From positions 14,278,001-14,342,000 of the forward strand of contig OX327712.1 in the NCBI GenBank assembly GCA_946807835.1: a stretch of 64,000 nt of DNA, read 5' to 3'. Each line of letters starts with the position of its first letter. Within the stretch, counting starts at the first letter, position 1. The stretch comes from Ailanthus altissimus (Eukaryota > Streptophyta > Magnoliopsida > Sapindales > Simaroubaceae). The translations under genes and the position numbers were made by a program. This document shows, one piece after another, positions 1-12,213 of this stretch. The notes under the pieces are model-generated. The model did no database searches and was not told the DNA's origin. It saw only the letters and a program-made list of their open reading frames with translations.

Positions 1-453
1 TGAAGTATATTTTCTTCAGGTTTATGAAATATAGATTTTACAAAAAAATAGGGGAAACTCTGTCCGTTTTAATCCAGGAATTTTAAAAAATAAAATAAAT
101 TTCCCATGAGATAGCAGACTTTGGGAAGCATTCCATTAGGGTGCCTGACAGGGTCTACCTAGGTCCACGTTGTAGGATTCTGGGTCGGGTTTAAAATATA
201 ATTAGTCAAAGCATGCATTATTAACGACATTGAAAAAAAAAGAAATATAATAAACTTATCAATTAAACGCAATCGTAAAAAAAATACAAATTAATTAGTC
301 AAATAAAGCCCATAACTACATGACTTTAAAATACAAATATAACTCATAAAGAACACATCAACTACCATGTAATAGAATTGGGTTTCGACAAGTTTGTCGA
401 TTATGTCCATGCTGCTTACAGCGACTGCATACATTCTTCGTGAGAGCCTTACC
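1..453. other. Non-coding flank 3' of the MULE
   Basis: AT-rich sequence on the downstream side of the minus-strand transposase. I see no gene and no terminal inverted repeat that pairs with the other side of the MULE, so the left end of that transposon is not defined here. Confidence 0.5.
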
Positions 454-2850
454 TTACGATAAAATTCGATTCTTCCGACGTCTTCCTGATTGCCGGCGTA
501 CTATAGGAGGCTGGATGTCAGCAACTCTCAACTCCTCTGGAACAATCCAATCTAACAGATGACCAACCGGATTTACTGGTTCACTATATGCACGCAACAA
601 ACACTCAGTCGTGTAATATCGCGAACAAAGAGTCTGGTACTGGAATTTAACCTGCCTGCATACTGTAAGTGCATGAGGACATGGTAGTTGCCGCATATCA
701 AACTTTCGACAACTACATGACTTCCCCAGGATGTCCATTATTCTATTTCTTTTTTCGTCCTTAACAACAAAATGAGATCGATCTATTGCATACACTGTCA
801 TGCGAGCGGAATCATCATTGTGCTTCCAAATCTTGTCATGGGCCCAAGTGGTCAAGAAGTTTGACATATTTTCTGTAGCCTTACGTCTCTCAACAAACCA
901 TTTTTGCATTAACTCTCGAATCCACTCAATTAAGGCAGTCACTGTCATGGCACGTGCATCATTCGCAACAGCGTTAATGCTCTCTGTAATGTTGGTGGTC
1001 ATGATGTCATATCTTCTGAATGCTCCCATTGATCGAGCCCATTTTGAAAAACCAACCTCCTCCTCCAAGTATCTCGTTGCCTTCGATTTTATTTCTCGCA
1101 TCTTATAAATTTCCCTTTGAAAGTCAGCTATGCGATACGCCTTGGCAGCAACAAAATAGGAGGCCAAATATCTCCCTCCTTTTGTTGTCTGCGATGATAT
1201 CTTATATCGTGCTACCAAATTACACTTCAAGTGATGGATGCATACACCATGATATACATTGAGAAATACCTCTTTAATGGCCTTCTTGATATTAGCATGT
1301 CAATCAGATATAAATATAAAGTTCTCAAGATCGCCAATAACTCCTTGGAGTTTTTCCATAAACCACTTCCATGAAGCATTATTTTCAGAGTCAGCAATAC
1401 CCCATGCAAGTGAAAAAATCTGGTTGTTTCCATCCTTGTAAACAGCCACAAACATTATTTCCAAGTATGTATTTTTTAAAAATGTACCATCAACTGCAAT
1501 AACTGGTTGGATGGAAGACTGGAACCCTCTAATACATGGTCCAAGAGCCATAAAGAAATATTTAAAGTGCTTGCAATCGTCAATCTCCCAATGCTTGACT
1601 GTACCTGGGTTCTGTTGTTCCAATATATGACAGTATGCAGGAAGTAATTTATATGAACCCTCTAGAGTACCACGTATCAACATCAATGCATGCTCCTTAG
1701 ACCGCTAAGCAGTAGGGTAAGTTATGTCCACACCAAACTCCTCACGTATGTCTGCTTGGATTTTCTTCGGTCTATAAAGTCGACTTGCAGATGCAAACTT
1801 ATTTTTTATAAATTTGCCAATAATCTGAGACTTTGCTTGTCGATGACTATCGCGCAATCGATCTAATTGGCACACGTGACTTGAATCAATTCTGCGCACA
1901 ATAAAATGTTTCCCTACATCTGTCAACACTGTACGTAATCGCCATCGACATCTATCATCATCACATTTGATCTTAAAACGATCTTTTGTCAACCTTGACA
2001 CTTTAAAGCTCTAATTACCTTTAAGTGCTACCATACCAATAGCCTGGTGAAGTTCGTCTTTGCTATCAAACAACTTTCCTACAAACACATCGCCAATTCC
2101 ACTACTCGATATCTTATCCGAAATGCCCAAGTCTGATGGTGGTATTGGAGGCATAAACGCAAAAGGGTTTTCCACTTCATAAAAATCTATTCTTCTAACT
2201 TCAACATTTATGGAGCTTGTCAAAACATAACAACGTCCGCCTTCTACTAAATCATCCCCTTCTAAATTATCAACATTTCTAACATCATCATTGTCCCCTT
2301 CCACATCCCCAATATTTCTAATGTCATCACAAGCGTAATGTGTATAGGCTGGGTCTTCATTAAAGAGTATATGAGAAACATTGTGATACTCGTTCGTTGT
2401 GTTTGCAGGAACCACTGTTGGAACTGATAGAGATGTATGGCTCACTTGGTTGCTACCGCTAGCTAACATAAAATGAGCATGAATTGATGGTGGATTTTGA
2501 TTGAGGAGCTGTACATCATCTTCATAAACGGGAGCTCTAGGATCCACTGTTACATATAAAGGATAGTACGATCTTCTATTGGCGCTAAAAAAAAATTGAA
2601 CATCACTGTCGTTTCTAATCTCAATAGGCTTTAGGTTATACCTCGTTGCATCAATTTTGATTTTCAAAGTCACCTTACAGTTCACATTGTCGACTCCCAA
2701 GGTATAACATACTGCATTTAAAAGATCTTCAAAATTAATATCTTTCATAATCGAAATTCTAAAATTACTATAATCAACATAACTTTCTTCCCCGTTACTA
2801 GAACTCTTCCACTTTCCTCCAAGATAAATAACTATTGCATCATACTCCAT
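454..2850 (-). pseudogene. MULE (MuDR-type) transposase, three in-frame stops
   Basis: Mutator-like transposase that would cut and move DNA through a DDE active site. Reading from ATG at 2850 to the stop at 454, about 799 codons stay in a single frame. N-terminal third (about residues 1-280): acidic region of the kind seen before the DNA-binding part of plant MULEs. Then a C-x4-C...H-x-C zinc-binding segment (2000-1850). The MULE catalytic domain has its first Asp in IAVDGTF (near 1490), its second in FISD (near 1303) and its Glu in NITESINA (near 980). A C-terminal SWIM zinc finger follows (CSCRKF...LPCPHA, 715-650). Nonsense codons lie at 2011-2013 (TAG), 1705-1707 (TAG) and 1300-1302 (TGA); the last comes right after the second catalytic Asp. 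There is no frameshift. No intron or TIR was found. Family is certain; loss of function is inferred from the stops. Confidence 0.93.
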
Positions 2851-2910
2851 ATGACCTAAAAAAACAAAAAAGAAGAAAATTAGTAAAATTATTTAAAAAT
2901 AAAAAAATGA

Positions 2911-3108
2911 GCATCGCGGGGGCACATCTCGGGCCCGAGATGTGCCCCTGCGATGCGCATATTATGTGCGCCATGGGGCTGTCTCGGGCCCGAGATGCGC
3001 ACAATGTGCGTGTTGCGTGGGCACATCTCGGGCCTAAGATGTGCCCTCGCAATGCGCATATTGTGCGCGCCTCGGGGTCGTCTCGAACTTGAGATGACCC
3101 TGAGATGC
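2911..3108. repeat. GC-rich palindromic tandem repeat
   Basis: A GC-rich island in AT-rich DNA, 60-260 bp upstream of the MULE start codon. Four palindromes are centred near 2933, 2988, 3031 and 3086. The first and third are 98 bp apart, as are the second and fourth, so this is a ~98-bp dimeric unit repeated twice. The core CTCGGGCCCGAG is exact in the first two and eroded in the others. The first palindrome is perfect over 30 bp (2919-2948) and extends to 46 bp (2911-2956) with one mismatch. Confidence 0.9.
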
Positions 3109-4679
3109 CTAAATTGATGGCGGCCGCACCAACCGCCGTCTGGTTTTTGCTAAACACACTTAAAAACTTATTTTTGGTTGGATTTCAATGTCTTTTATAC
3201 TATTCTAACTCATTTAGTTCGTTAATAACAACTATTTTTAACTTTAAATGTAAATTTTATCTAATTTCTAACAAATTTAAATTTTCTAACAAAGTTTAGA
3301 AAATTTACCGGAGCTATTTCTTTGATTTAAAGCGATCCTCAGCAACACTTGATTTTTGCAATAACAACTTCAAAAATATTTGACCTGTTTCAGTATATCT
3401 CTGAAGTTTCATAAAAAAAAAAGAGAAAGAAGTTATCAATTTGATATAAGAATAAATGTATTCAAAAATAAATTATTTAACTAATAAAATATAATTATTT
3501 TATATTTGATTAAAAAAAATAATAATAATTAAAAGGCTATTCGAAATTTTTCTCTTAAAATTTTATGTTTTAATTTTGAGTTGGACTATGCTGCTGGAGG
3601 GGGTGTTAATGCAATTTTAAAGACAAAATTGTAATCGTGCAATTACATTTAACGGCCATAGACAAAAGAGCTGTTAATTGAAAACAGAAGTTGTGACTGG
3701 AAAAAAAAATTTAGTTAATAGATGAGGATGAAAAGTGAACCCATTTAATGCACGAGCTGTACAAAAAAAAAAATAATAATATGTCAATCACATCAATTTT
3801 TTTTTAAAAAAAATTGTAGCTCCAAGTTTTTTTTTTAAAAAATTTTTTAAAAATCTCTTTTTTCGATGACATTTTGTTCTATTTTCTTCAATTTTTCTCC
3901 ATCCTTTTCTTTTCCTCTTTTTTTTTTTTTTTTTTTTGCTGTTCAGTTCTACTAGTGTTTTCTCGTCAGATTTTATAGTCGACCCAAGCTTATAGTAGTG
4001 AATTCTTTGCTCAACCAAGCAAATCAACCGACAACAAGCTTCACGGACTTCGACCAAACTCGCCGCTCTTACAAATCTTTATTTTCTAGCTGTGCTCATC
4101 ACCATTTCACTGATCTATCTATTGGCAGTCGTTGATCTTCTCTGGTCGATTCCTGTAGCTCATCACCTCTATAACCAATCTTGGTCAAGCGCTCATGTTT
4201 CCTAAGCCTTCAACTCACTACAATTGTCACCTAACCTTCTCTTAGTGTTCAGCAACCTCGAATGGCTCTCTCGTCTATCTTTTCACCATAAATCTATGGT
4301 CTCCTTGAGCTATATATATATTTTTTAATTGTTCTGTTATATTGTGGTCTATGTGATATATAAGAGTTTATTAGTGTAATTGGTAGAAGTAGAGGTGGTA
4401 TAAATTTGTGGTAATGTAGTGTGTTGTTCTTCTAATGTGAGGATAGTTTGTACTTCTTTTATAAGAATTTTGTTCATTTTTAGTGAGGGTTAGACTATTT
4501 GTCCAAAATAGGGTAAATATTCAATTATCAAAATAATCCTTAGTAATAGGGTTGTATGGTTCTTCTTTAGGGAGATAACAGGTTCGAGCGTACTATATTG
4601 TAATTATTTTATGTAGAGTTTTGGTAATCTTAATGATTCTTATATCAACAGTCCTAGAATGTAATATTGGCCAACTTTT
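3109..4679. other. Intergenic, no gene recognised
   Basis: AT-rich DNA with homopolymer tracts, including a long T run near 3910-3937. A moderately CT-rich patch at 3950-4310 has no open frame resembling a known protein. Confidence 0.5.
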
Positions 4680-5450
4680 TTAATGATATTACATCTATTG
4701 AATTAAAATTTGAATTATCAAATTTAATAAATTTGAAATTGAGTTTAAAATTATAAAATTTAATGTCAATTGAATTAGAATTTGAATAATCAACTTTAAT
4801 AGAATTGAAATTATAAAATTTAGTGTCAATTAAATTGAAATTTGAACTATTAAATTTAATGGAATTGAGATTGGGATTGGAATTGAAATTATAAAATTTA
4901 ATGGAATTAGAATTGGAATTATAACATTTAATATTTAATAGAATTAGAATTGAAATTAAAATTGTGATTAGATTTATAAATTTAATGACAAATGAATTTG
5001 AATTTAAATTATTTTTTTAGCAAGGAATTGAATTTGAGTTATAAAATTGAATAGAATTTGAATTGGGATTGGAATTATAAAATTTAATGAAATTAAAATT
5101 AGGATTATAAAATTTAATGAAATTGAAATTAAAATTATAAAATTTATTAGAAATAAAAACTGGAATTGAGATTAAAATTATAAAATCTAATGTCAATTGA
5201 ATTGGAATTTGAATTCTCATTTTTACTGAAATTAAAATTAGAATTGAAATTATAAATTTTAATAGAATTAGAATTGAGATTATAAAATTCAATGGAATTA
5301 GAATTAAAATTATAATATTTAATAAAATTGGAACTATAAAATTTAATGTAATTGAAATTAAAACTATAAAATTTAATGGAATCTAGATTGAAATTATAAA
5401 ATTTAGAATTGTAATAGTATGGTAATTGCAAATATAATTGAAATATAAAA
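4680..5450. repeat. Degenerate AT-rich tandem array
   Basis: About 770 bp of imperfect copies of a ~25-35 bp unit resembling AATTATAAAATTTAATGGAA, mixed with GAATTGAAATT words. Open frames through it encode only Asn/Phe/Tyr/Ile low-complexity peptides and are artefacts of the repeat. Confidence 0.85.
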
Positions 5451-5949
5451 TTGAATTACAAAATTTATTACATAAATTATTAATTTTTTATTTACTTTAT
5501 TATTAAAAAAATCTCAAACTCAATTAAAACCCAACCTCATATCAAAAAAACTTAATTAAAGCCCAAAGTCCAAAACACAAATATATTAAAAAGAATTTTT
5601 AAAACAACCCACAAATAACTCAACTCAACTTCAAAATCAACCCAAAAAAGAAAAAAAAAGCCGGACTCAACCCAAATTTTTTCTCAACCTGACTTGAGTT
5701 CAGGTTGGGACATGTATTGCCCTAAAATTTTTTTAATTTAGATAAATTTCTTTATCTTGATCGAGATGGATTCGGGTTGAAACAAATATCTCTATTTTGA
5801 TCAATAACAAGAATGGATCAAATCGTCTAAAACCCGACCCATTTTCAAAATTGCCCGCCCTTAATTTTAATGGTCGATATTTCATTGAAGTAAAAAGTCT
5901 CTCAAAATTCTGGGCGTTTAAATTGACTAAAGGAAAAAGGTCGTGGAAT
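5451..5949. other. Intergenic
   Basis: AT-rich sequence with A-rich runs. I see no gene or element structure. Confidence 0.4.
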
Positions 5950-6395
5950 TTTGCCACTGTCAACTAATATATTTCATATATAATATCAATAATGATTATC
6001 ATTGTGTGGCAATTTTGTGTGTTTTCATTGGTGTTTAACAATCAATTATACAAGATCACCAAATTGGTGAAGAGGCTAACAACGTTATTTCATAGAAAGT
6101 CGTTATCAGAATGTTATTTGTCCAAACCTTATGAGTGGTAGTGTTAATACTGTTAATGCCATAATCCCATAAAGGGCATTTCTGTCAACTAATATGTTTT
6201 ACATTTAACATCCATCATGTGGGCCATTGTGGGACCTGGCAACATATCATGTGGTGTGCTATGAGGGCATTTTGTTCTTTCATTGGTGTTTAACGATGAC
6301 CAAACAGTGAGTTGGAGAAGGGGCTAACAATGTTATTTCATGCAAAGCCATCAAGATGACGATGTTAATACCATTAATGCTGCTTGTTGTATAAT
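5950..6395. repeat. Direct duplication, ~220-230 bp units
   Basis: Two diverged direct copies, about 5950-6170 and 6179-6395. Shared landmarks in the same order: TGTCAACTAATAT, TTTCATTGGTGTTTAAC, GGGGCTAACAA-like words and a GTTAATAC...TTAATGC end. Non-coding. Confidence 0.7.
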
Positions 6396-7856
6396 CAAAA
6401 TACACAAAAGCTTGACTCCAAAGTCCACACGCATATTTACATATGCTTGATAAGGTAAAACATTTTGCTAATCAAAAGGCGAGTTCTTTATAACCTTCTA
6501 AACTAGGGTTTATGTGGCTTAAAATCTTAAAATTTTCTTATATAGGAAACCTCTTTTATCAATATGTATTGCTTAATACATACTCATTTCATCTTTAAGA
6601 CATGTGTTTCTCTATTTTTTTTTTTTGTGCAAACTTAATTTTACATATTTTATAATTTGAGATCAAATTTATAAAAAAAATTCTTTTTTTTTTCAAAACA
6701 TTTGAAGCAAATTTATTTATAATATCAAACTTTTAAACTTCGGGAGCTCTTTAAAAAAAGATTTAACGAATGTAACTTCTAAAGTCACGTAAAATAAAGA
6801 GACCGAAATATATTTTTCAGCCCAAACCGCATCTTCGTACAGCCTATATCTGATCTCTTAGAACCACCCCCAAATAATGCTATAGCCCCAAAGGCCCTTA
6901 TGTCTCCCAAAATAAAAAAGTAGTCTGCAGTCTCTTGTCAATTGTCACGTGTACTATTTTCTCTCTCTCTCTCTCTCTTGTTCTATTTTATCTTGGGAGT
7001 ATTAACACTGTCACCACGCACCCATTCACTTTAATAATGCTATCACCTTCTCTAACAACCATCTTCTTCTTGTCGTACCTTCTGTTTCCTTGTCGTTTAA
7101 TTACTTTACTTTAAGCATGCTTTTTTTTAAGTAAATGAAAATATGACTGAATGGACATTATTTTGTTGCTTTATGTAAACTACGATCCCTTCTTCCTCCT
7201 TCCCTCTTTCTCTCTCTCACTTAATAACACCGCCATCCACTCAATCACCGTCCCTTTACAAACTACACACCACCGTAATATCGCTACTCCGACGACAACA
7301 AGGATCTAGAGTTGCTCTTCTTTTTTATTTCTTTCTTTTGTTTATGAAATATATTCCACTAATGAAGAATCAATTTACATGAATAATATTTTGTTACTTA
7401 CCATTTTTGAAATCTCAAAAAGCACGAGTCAAATCACATCCTTAGAGCATAATGCGAGAAGACCTAGCTCTAATGAATTGAATCAAATTATGACCGCCCA
7501 TCCACTCTTTGGTTTATAATGTTTTCTTTATGTAAAATTACATCACAAACTAAATCAAGCATAATATATTCTTTGCAAACCAAAAAGATTTAGACTCCAA
7601 TATATATATATACCAAAACTTAAAAAATACAAATCACAATAAAAATATTGGGGACGACCACTCTTCATGGTTGCATTTGAAGTAGTGTTAGACCGCCGCG
7701 ATTGAAATACAGCAATGTCAAATTCTCATTGCTACACGCGCAATGCTCTTCCTGTGTTGCCACTTGTGCGGCAGTGTCATATCTATCTTATAATCGTGTT
7801 GCTTATGCATTGTTGTGGGTAAAGTTTTGGTGTGTGAGAGAAAGAAAAATAAAAAT
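6396..7856. other. Intergenic with CT microsatellite
   Basis: AT-rich sequence with a short (CT)n tract near 6960-6977 and pyrimidine-rich stretches. Nothing resembles a conserved protein on either strand. Confidence 0.4.
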
Positions 7857-8650
7857 TGATAAGTGCATCTTATATTTATTATTTTAATTTTCTTAGAGTT
7901 GACATTTGTTAATTTTAAGCATAATTATTAAATTTTTTTATGTGTTTTATTATTATTTTATAAATTTAAATATCGTAGAATTATTGATTTAAAATTAAGA
8001 GAAAAACAAGTTAAAAATAACAAAATATAATCAACATTTAGCACACAACCCCAAGAAGTGATGAAGCTATAGCGCCGGAAGAGCAAGAAAATAAAGTGGA
8101 ATCAGAAGCTCAAGGTTGCAGCATTGGAAGTTGGTACTGCAGAAAGTCAGACCACGACATTGGAAAGCAAGGCTATGGTATTGGAATAGTATCAGGCTAG
8201 CACTACATCATTGGGAAGTAAGGTTACAACACTGGCCACTGGAATTTGAATCCCGAGTTAATTTGAACTCGAAATTTAATTTAATTTAAAGAGAAAACTC
8301 TATAAATAAAGGGTAAAAGGCTAGTTTTGAAGAGAACAAAATTTTAAAAGTCTAGAGAGCAGTTTTAAAAAAATTTAAAGAAAAAAAAAAATATCGATGA
8401 GAGTTAAGAAAAAGAGGAGATTAAAGATTAAAGGACTGAAACAACGTATTTTATTTCATTCCTCTAAAATTTTGTTTAATTTTGTATTTTCTTCGTGATG
8501 TTGAATTTGATATCTTTAAATTTATCATGAATTAATTTTTTTTCTTCTAGAGTTTCAATTGAATTTTTCTATATATAGTTTAAATTATATTTGTTTCTTT
8601 GATTCATATTATTCTTTTATACGAGCAAAGGCACATTTAGACTTAAGGAG
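7857..8650 (+). mobile_element. Possible decayed LTR
   Basis: Begins TGATAAGTGCATCTTATAT, a start seen in several plant LTRs. It contains a TATA-like CTATAAATAAAGGG near 8300 followed by a plausible transcribed region. I found no partner LTR, PBS or target duplication, so both the call and the right boundary are tentative. Confidence 0.35.
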
Positions 8651-10305
8651 TCCTTCAAGAAAAAAATGTAAACATATAGAGAGTTTTTTTAATCTTAATT
8701 TTTTTTATATAAAGGGAGATTTGACTTAGGATCTCCATTTAAAATAAAAATCGATGTATTGTCAGTTATTTGTTATTGGACTGTAAACATAAATATTTAT
8801 TTAGTTCTATTCTTAATAGTATAAATTTGTATACTTTAACTCATAAGAATTTGAAACATTAACACTTTAATAATCTAAGATAAATATATTAATCTGCGTA
8901 CTTCTTCAATTATGATAATTTGACATTTTTTTATAATTTTAAGTTTGATTCCCCCTTGCAAACAAGGGAAGAGGAGTGATTCTGAATCTATAACCTAAGT
9001 GATAGGAGCACTATTTAACTTAAAGTTCAAGTTTGAAGGTATAGTGAATTAAAAAAAAATACAAAAGAGAATTTTTTTTTATGAAGTATACCATTAGATA
9101 TAAGGAAAAAGAAAAGAATAAGAAACAAAATAGATAAAGAAAGTTTGTAATAAGTTTGTAAAAAGTCATTGAGAGTAAATGAAAGATTTTGATGATCCTA
9201 AAAAAAAAAGAATGCATGTTATAATGTGAAATTTAGCCGAAAAATTATATATTTTATCTAACTTTCACCTTAGTTATACATTACAAGTTGAATACATTTA
9301 TTGTTCTATGGTCTTTAGCTGTATTTGCTGAAGTGAAAATTGCATTTATTGTTCTTTTATCAGATCTAATAATGGATGGTCTTCATGTACTTTTATCAGG
9401 TTGGTAAAAAATAATGGAGGTTCTTCATGTTATCGACGCCGTTTTGTATTGTTCAAAAACATAAAAGGACAATAATAATGGATGGTCTTCATGTTAATTG
9501 GTTAAAAAAATATAAGTCATTTCCATATTTTTGGTTTTATCTTGGGCAGTGATGACTTATGTCTGTTATCTGCAACTCAACACCATTATTCACTCTATTG
9601 TCAATTACAAGTTGAGACTGAATCCTACTCATACCAAGGTTGGGTGAAGTTTGTGTTACATTTCGAGGTGTGAATATAAGAGGGTAAACAGACAAATAAA
9701 AAGAATTATTAAAACAAAAAAAAAAAAAGGTTACTGATGCATCCTCTGTGCTATTTAGCAGTAAATTATGTTTAAGTTTGAAAATCTATTTCGTTCAAAG
9801 GTTGCATACAAAATTCTTGTGCTGTAAATTTTTTTCATTTATGCCAAGAGGAATGTCCAAAATAGGATAAGGGCTTCCTTCTACGTAAAAGATATTTAGA
9901 TGAATCATCCATTAAAAAAACTTAGAGCAAGTATTGCATTTTGAGTTGAAGAAAGCGTAATGGCTTGTGAATTGTTAGTAAATATTTTGAAGGCTTCACT
10001 TGGTTATGTGTTTTGCACTTTCTGGACTAGAGTTTTCGTTTTCGATGGTTATTGTTGTTGTAAGGGCCGATGATTTCTGTGTCATTATGAAACTGATTTG
10101 AACTAAGATAAGATAACATATTGATTTTGGTACTCGATCTAAACAAGGTTAAAAAGATAATGTCAAAAGAACATTAAAGAAAATCTGAGTTGTGTTCAAA
10201 GAAAATCTATGTTTGTTTTGTTTGTAAATATTTGATTAATTGATCAAGTGATTAATTGATGATGAAAATGAAAACTCTCTTTTTATAAGTAAAATTTGGA
10301 AGGAA
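8651..10305. other. Intergenic
   Basis: AT-rich. The phrase AATGGATGGTCTTCATGT recurs near 9370 and 9477, with a variant near 9413. No gene recognised. Confidence 0.4.
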
Positions 10306-10309
10306 AAAT

Positions 10310-11158
10310 GATTCTTTTCTCCTGAAATTTTAGATAATTTCTACTTATCATCTATAGTTTCAAAAAGTACTAAAGTCTTCGTACTATTACTATTGTTTAC
10401 TGTTTTGTTATTATTATTTTATTAATTTTAATTTTTTTGATAAATTAATAATTTTATCTTTAATAATATATAATTTGATAATTTTATCCTAAATAAATTA
10501 ATAAATTTACTCTAAATAAATTAATAATTTTGCCCTTAAATAAATTGGAAGAAAAAAACGACATTTTTCCTCCTGAAGTTTTAGCCAATTTCTACTTATC
10601 TCCTATAATTTTAAAAAGTATTAAATTTTTTTTACTATTACCACTGTTCATTGTTCATTATTACTGTTCCATTAATTTTAAATTTTTTGATGAATTAATA
10701 ATTTTATCCTTGATAATATATAACTTGACAATTTTACCCTTAAATAAATTGACAATTTTGCCCCTAAATAAATTAGAGGAGAAAAACAACCATTTCCTTC
10801 CTAAAGTTTTAGCGAATTTTTACTTACCTCTTATAGTTTCAAAAAGTACTATTTCGTTAATTTTAATTTTATTAGTGAATTGACAATTTTATCTTTAATA
10901 ATATATAGTTTGATAATTTTGCCCCTAAATAAATTAGAGGAGAAGAACAACCATTTCCTCCCTAAAGTTTTTGCTAATTTCTACTTACCCCCAATAGGTT
11001 AAAAAATTACTAAAATCTCCCTAGCATTATCACTGTTCACTGTTCCGTTAATTTTAACTTTATTGATGAATTGATAATTTTATCATTGATAATATATAGT
11101 TTGATAATTTTATCCTTAAATAAATTGACAATTTTGCCCCTAAATAAATTAGAAAAAA
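10310..11158. repeat. ~200-250 bp tandem repeat, about four copies
   Basis: Copies start near 10310, 10555, 10790 and 10945. Each has, in order, CTCCTGAAGTTTTAGC-like, TTTCTACTTA, CACTGTTCACTGTTCCGTTA, TTTTATCCTTGATAATATAT and TTTTGCCCCTAAATAAATTAG. Copy 3 lacks an internal piece. The end of the last copy is also the outer part of the left arm of the adjacent inverted repeat. Confidence 0.85.
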
Positions 11159-11160
11159 AA

Positions 11161-11229
11161 AGTTTGAATGGAATTGAACCATTGACCTCAAAGATAAAAT
11201 CACCAATTTTTTCCACTAGACCAAACTAA
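11161..11229 (-). other. tRNA-like segment, left arm
   Basis: On the minus strand an A-box-like TTTGGTCTAGTGG is followed about 30 nt later by a B-box-like GGTTCAATTCC. Flanking sequence can form a partial acceptor stem. The A-box matches plant tRNA-Pro. The anticodon arm is poor, so this is a tRNA-derived promoter relic, not a tRNA gene. Confidence 0.55.
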
Positions 11230-12012
11230 AGCTTACATAATATTTTATAAAGATTAATATATATACCCTATAAATTAATAAGATGAATTGTTAATTTTAA
11301 ATTAAATAAATTTTGGTACTAAAAAATTATAAATAATAATAAATGTAAAATATTTTAAATATCGTTTAATTAAAATAAGCTTACAAAAATGAGTTTTTTT
11401 TTTTTTAAAACCCATTATAAACATCTTCTCATTTTCTAATTATTATTAAATTAATTGAAAAGAAATAAAAAAGTATTGATAATTGTGTTAATTATAAAAA
11501 ATAGTTTTCCAACAAAACTCAAAACTTCTCATTTGAAAGTATAGAAGAATTTGACAATATTTATAGTAATTTTTTTAATTTAAAAATTTATGAAAATTAT
11601 TTTTTTATGAGTTGAATATAATTCTCAATATTTATTGTTTACAATTTTGTTTTTGGTGAATTTTCATAAGTTATAATTTAAATTTTGAATTCTTCTTGAA
11701 AATTTATTTTATTATTTAATGTTAAATAATAAAAATTCACGTATGAGTTGGAAAATAATTTTATTTTTAGTATGTATTATATTTTGGTATTTTTTTATTA
11801 TTTTAGATTAATTTTAATAAATTATAAAATAATTTTTTTTTTTTATAATAAGTGCCTAAAACTTTATCTTTAAGCCTTTTGTTGTAAATGTGTACACATT
11901 TCATTGAATTTACTGTTTATTAAAATATTTTACATTTATTATTGTTTATGAGTTTTTAATATCAAAATTTGTTTAATTTAGAGTTAACAATTTATTTAAT
12001 TTATTTACAGGG

Positions 12013-12039
12013 TATATATATATATATATATATATATAT
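12013..12039. repeat. (TA)n microsatellite
   Basis: About 13 uninterrupted TA units inside the right arm of the inverted-repeat element. Confidence 0.95.
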
Positions 12040-12065
12040 TAGTTTTTATAATATGTTATGTAAAA

Positions 12066-12140
12066 TTTAGTTTGTTATAGTGGTGAAAATATGTGGTTTT
12101 ATCTTTAAAGTTAAGGGTTCAATTTTTTTCAAATACTTTT
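12066..12140 (+). other. tRNA-like segment, right arm
   Basis: Plus-strand counterpart of the 11161-11229 segment: TTTAGTTTG, then ATAGTGG, then GGGTTCAATTT. It is more degraded than the left copy. The pair shows that the tRNA-like part belonged to the repeated arm. Confidence 0.5.
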
Positions 12141-12213
12141 TATTTATTTATTTAAAAATAAAATTATTAAATTATATATTATTAAAGATAAAATTGTTAA
12201 TTCATTAAAAAAA

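Larger units (their letters stand above)
11066..12213. mobile_element. Large inverted-repeat (foldback) element
   Basis: The reverse complement of roughly 11066-11355 matches roughly 11922-12213 with moderate divergence, leaving a ~560 bp AT-rich centre with no coding capacity. The arms share TTTTACATTTATTATT, a TAACAATT block, GGGTATATATA and a tRNA-like segment. The right arm holds a (TA)n expansion. Best read as a non-autonomous foldback or MITE-like element. No target duplication was found, probably because the left side merges into the tandem array. Confidence 0.75.

Noticed and set aside
2835..3157. Open frames across the GC palindromes on both strands
   Set aside because: They exist because the GC-rich repeat lacks stops; the peptide repeats mirror the DNA repeat.
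5017..5431. Two overlapping minus-strand open frames rich in Asn, Phe, Tyr and Ile
   Set aside because: They are translations of the AT-rich tandem array, with no domain and a repeat-driven composition.
11161..11229. Functional tRNA-Pro gene
   Set aside because: Only the A and B boxes and part of the acceptor stem fit; the anticodon arm and loop do not form properly.
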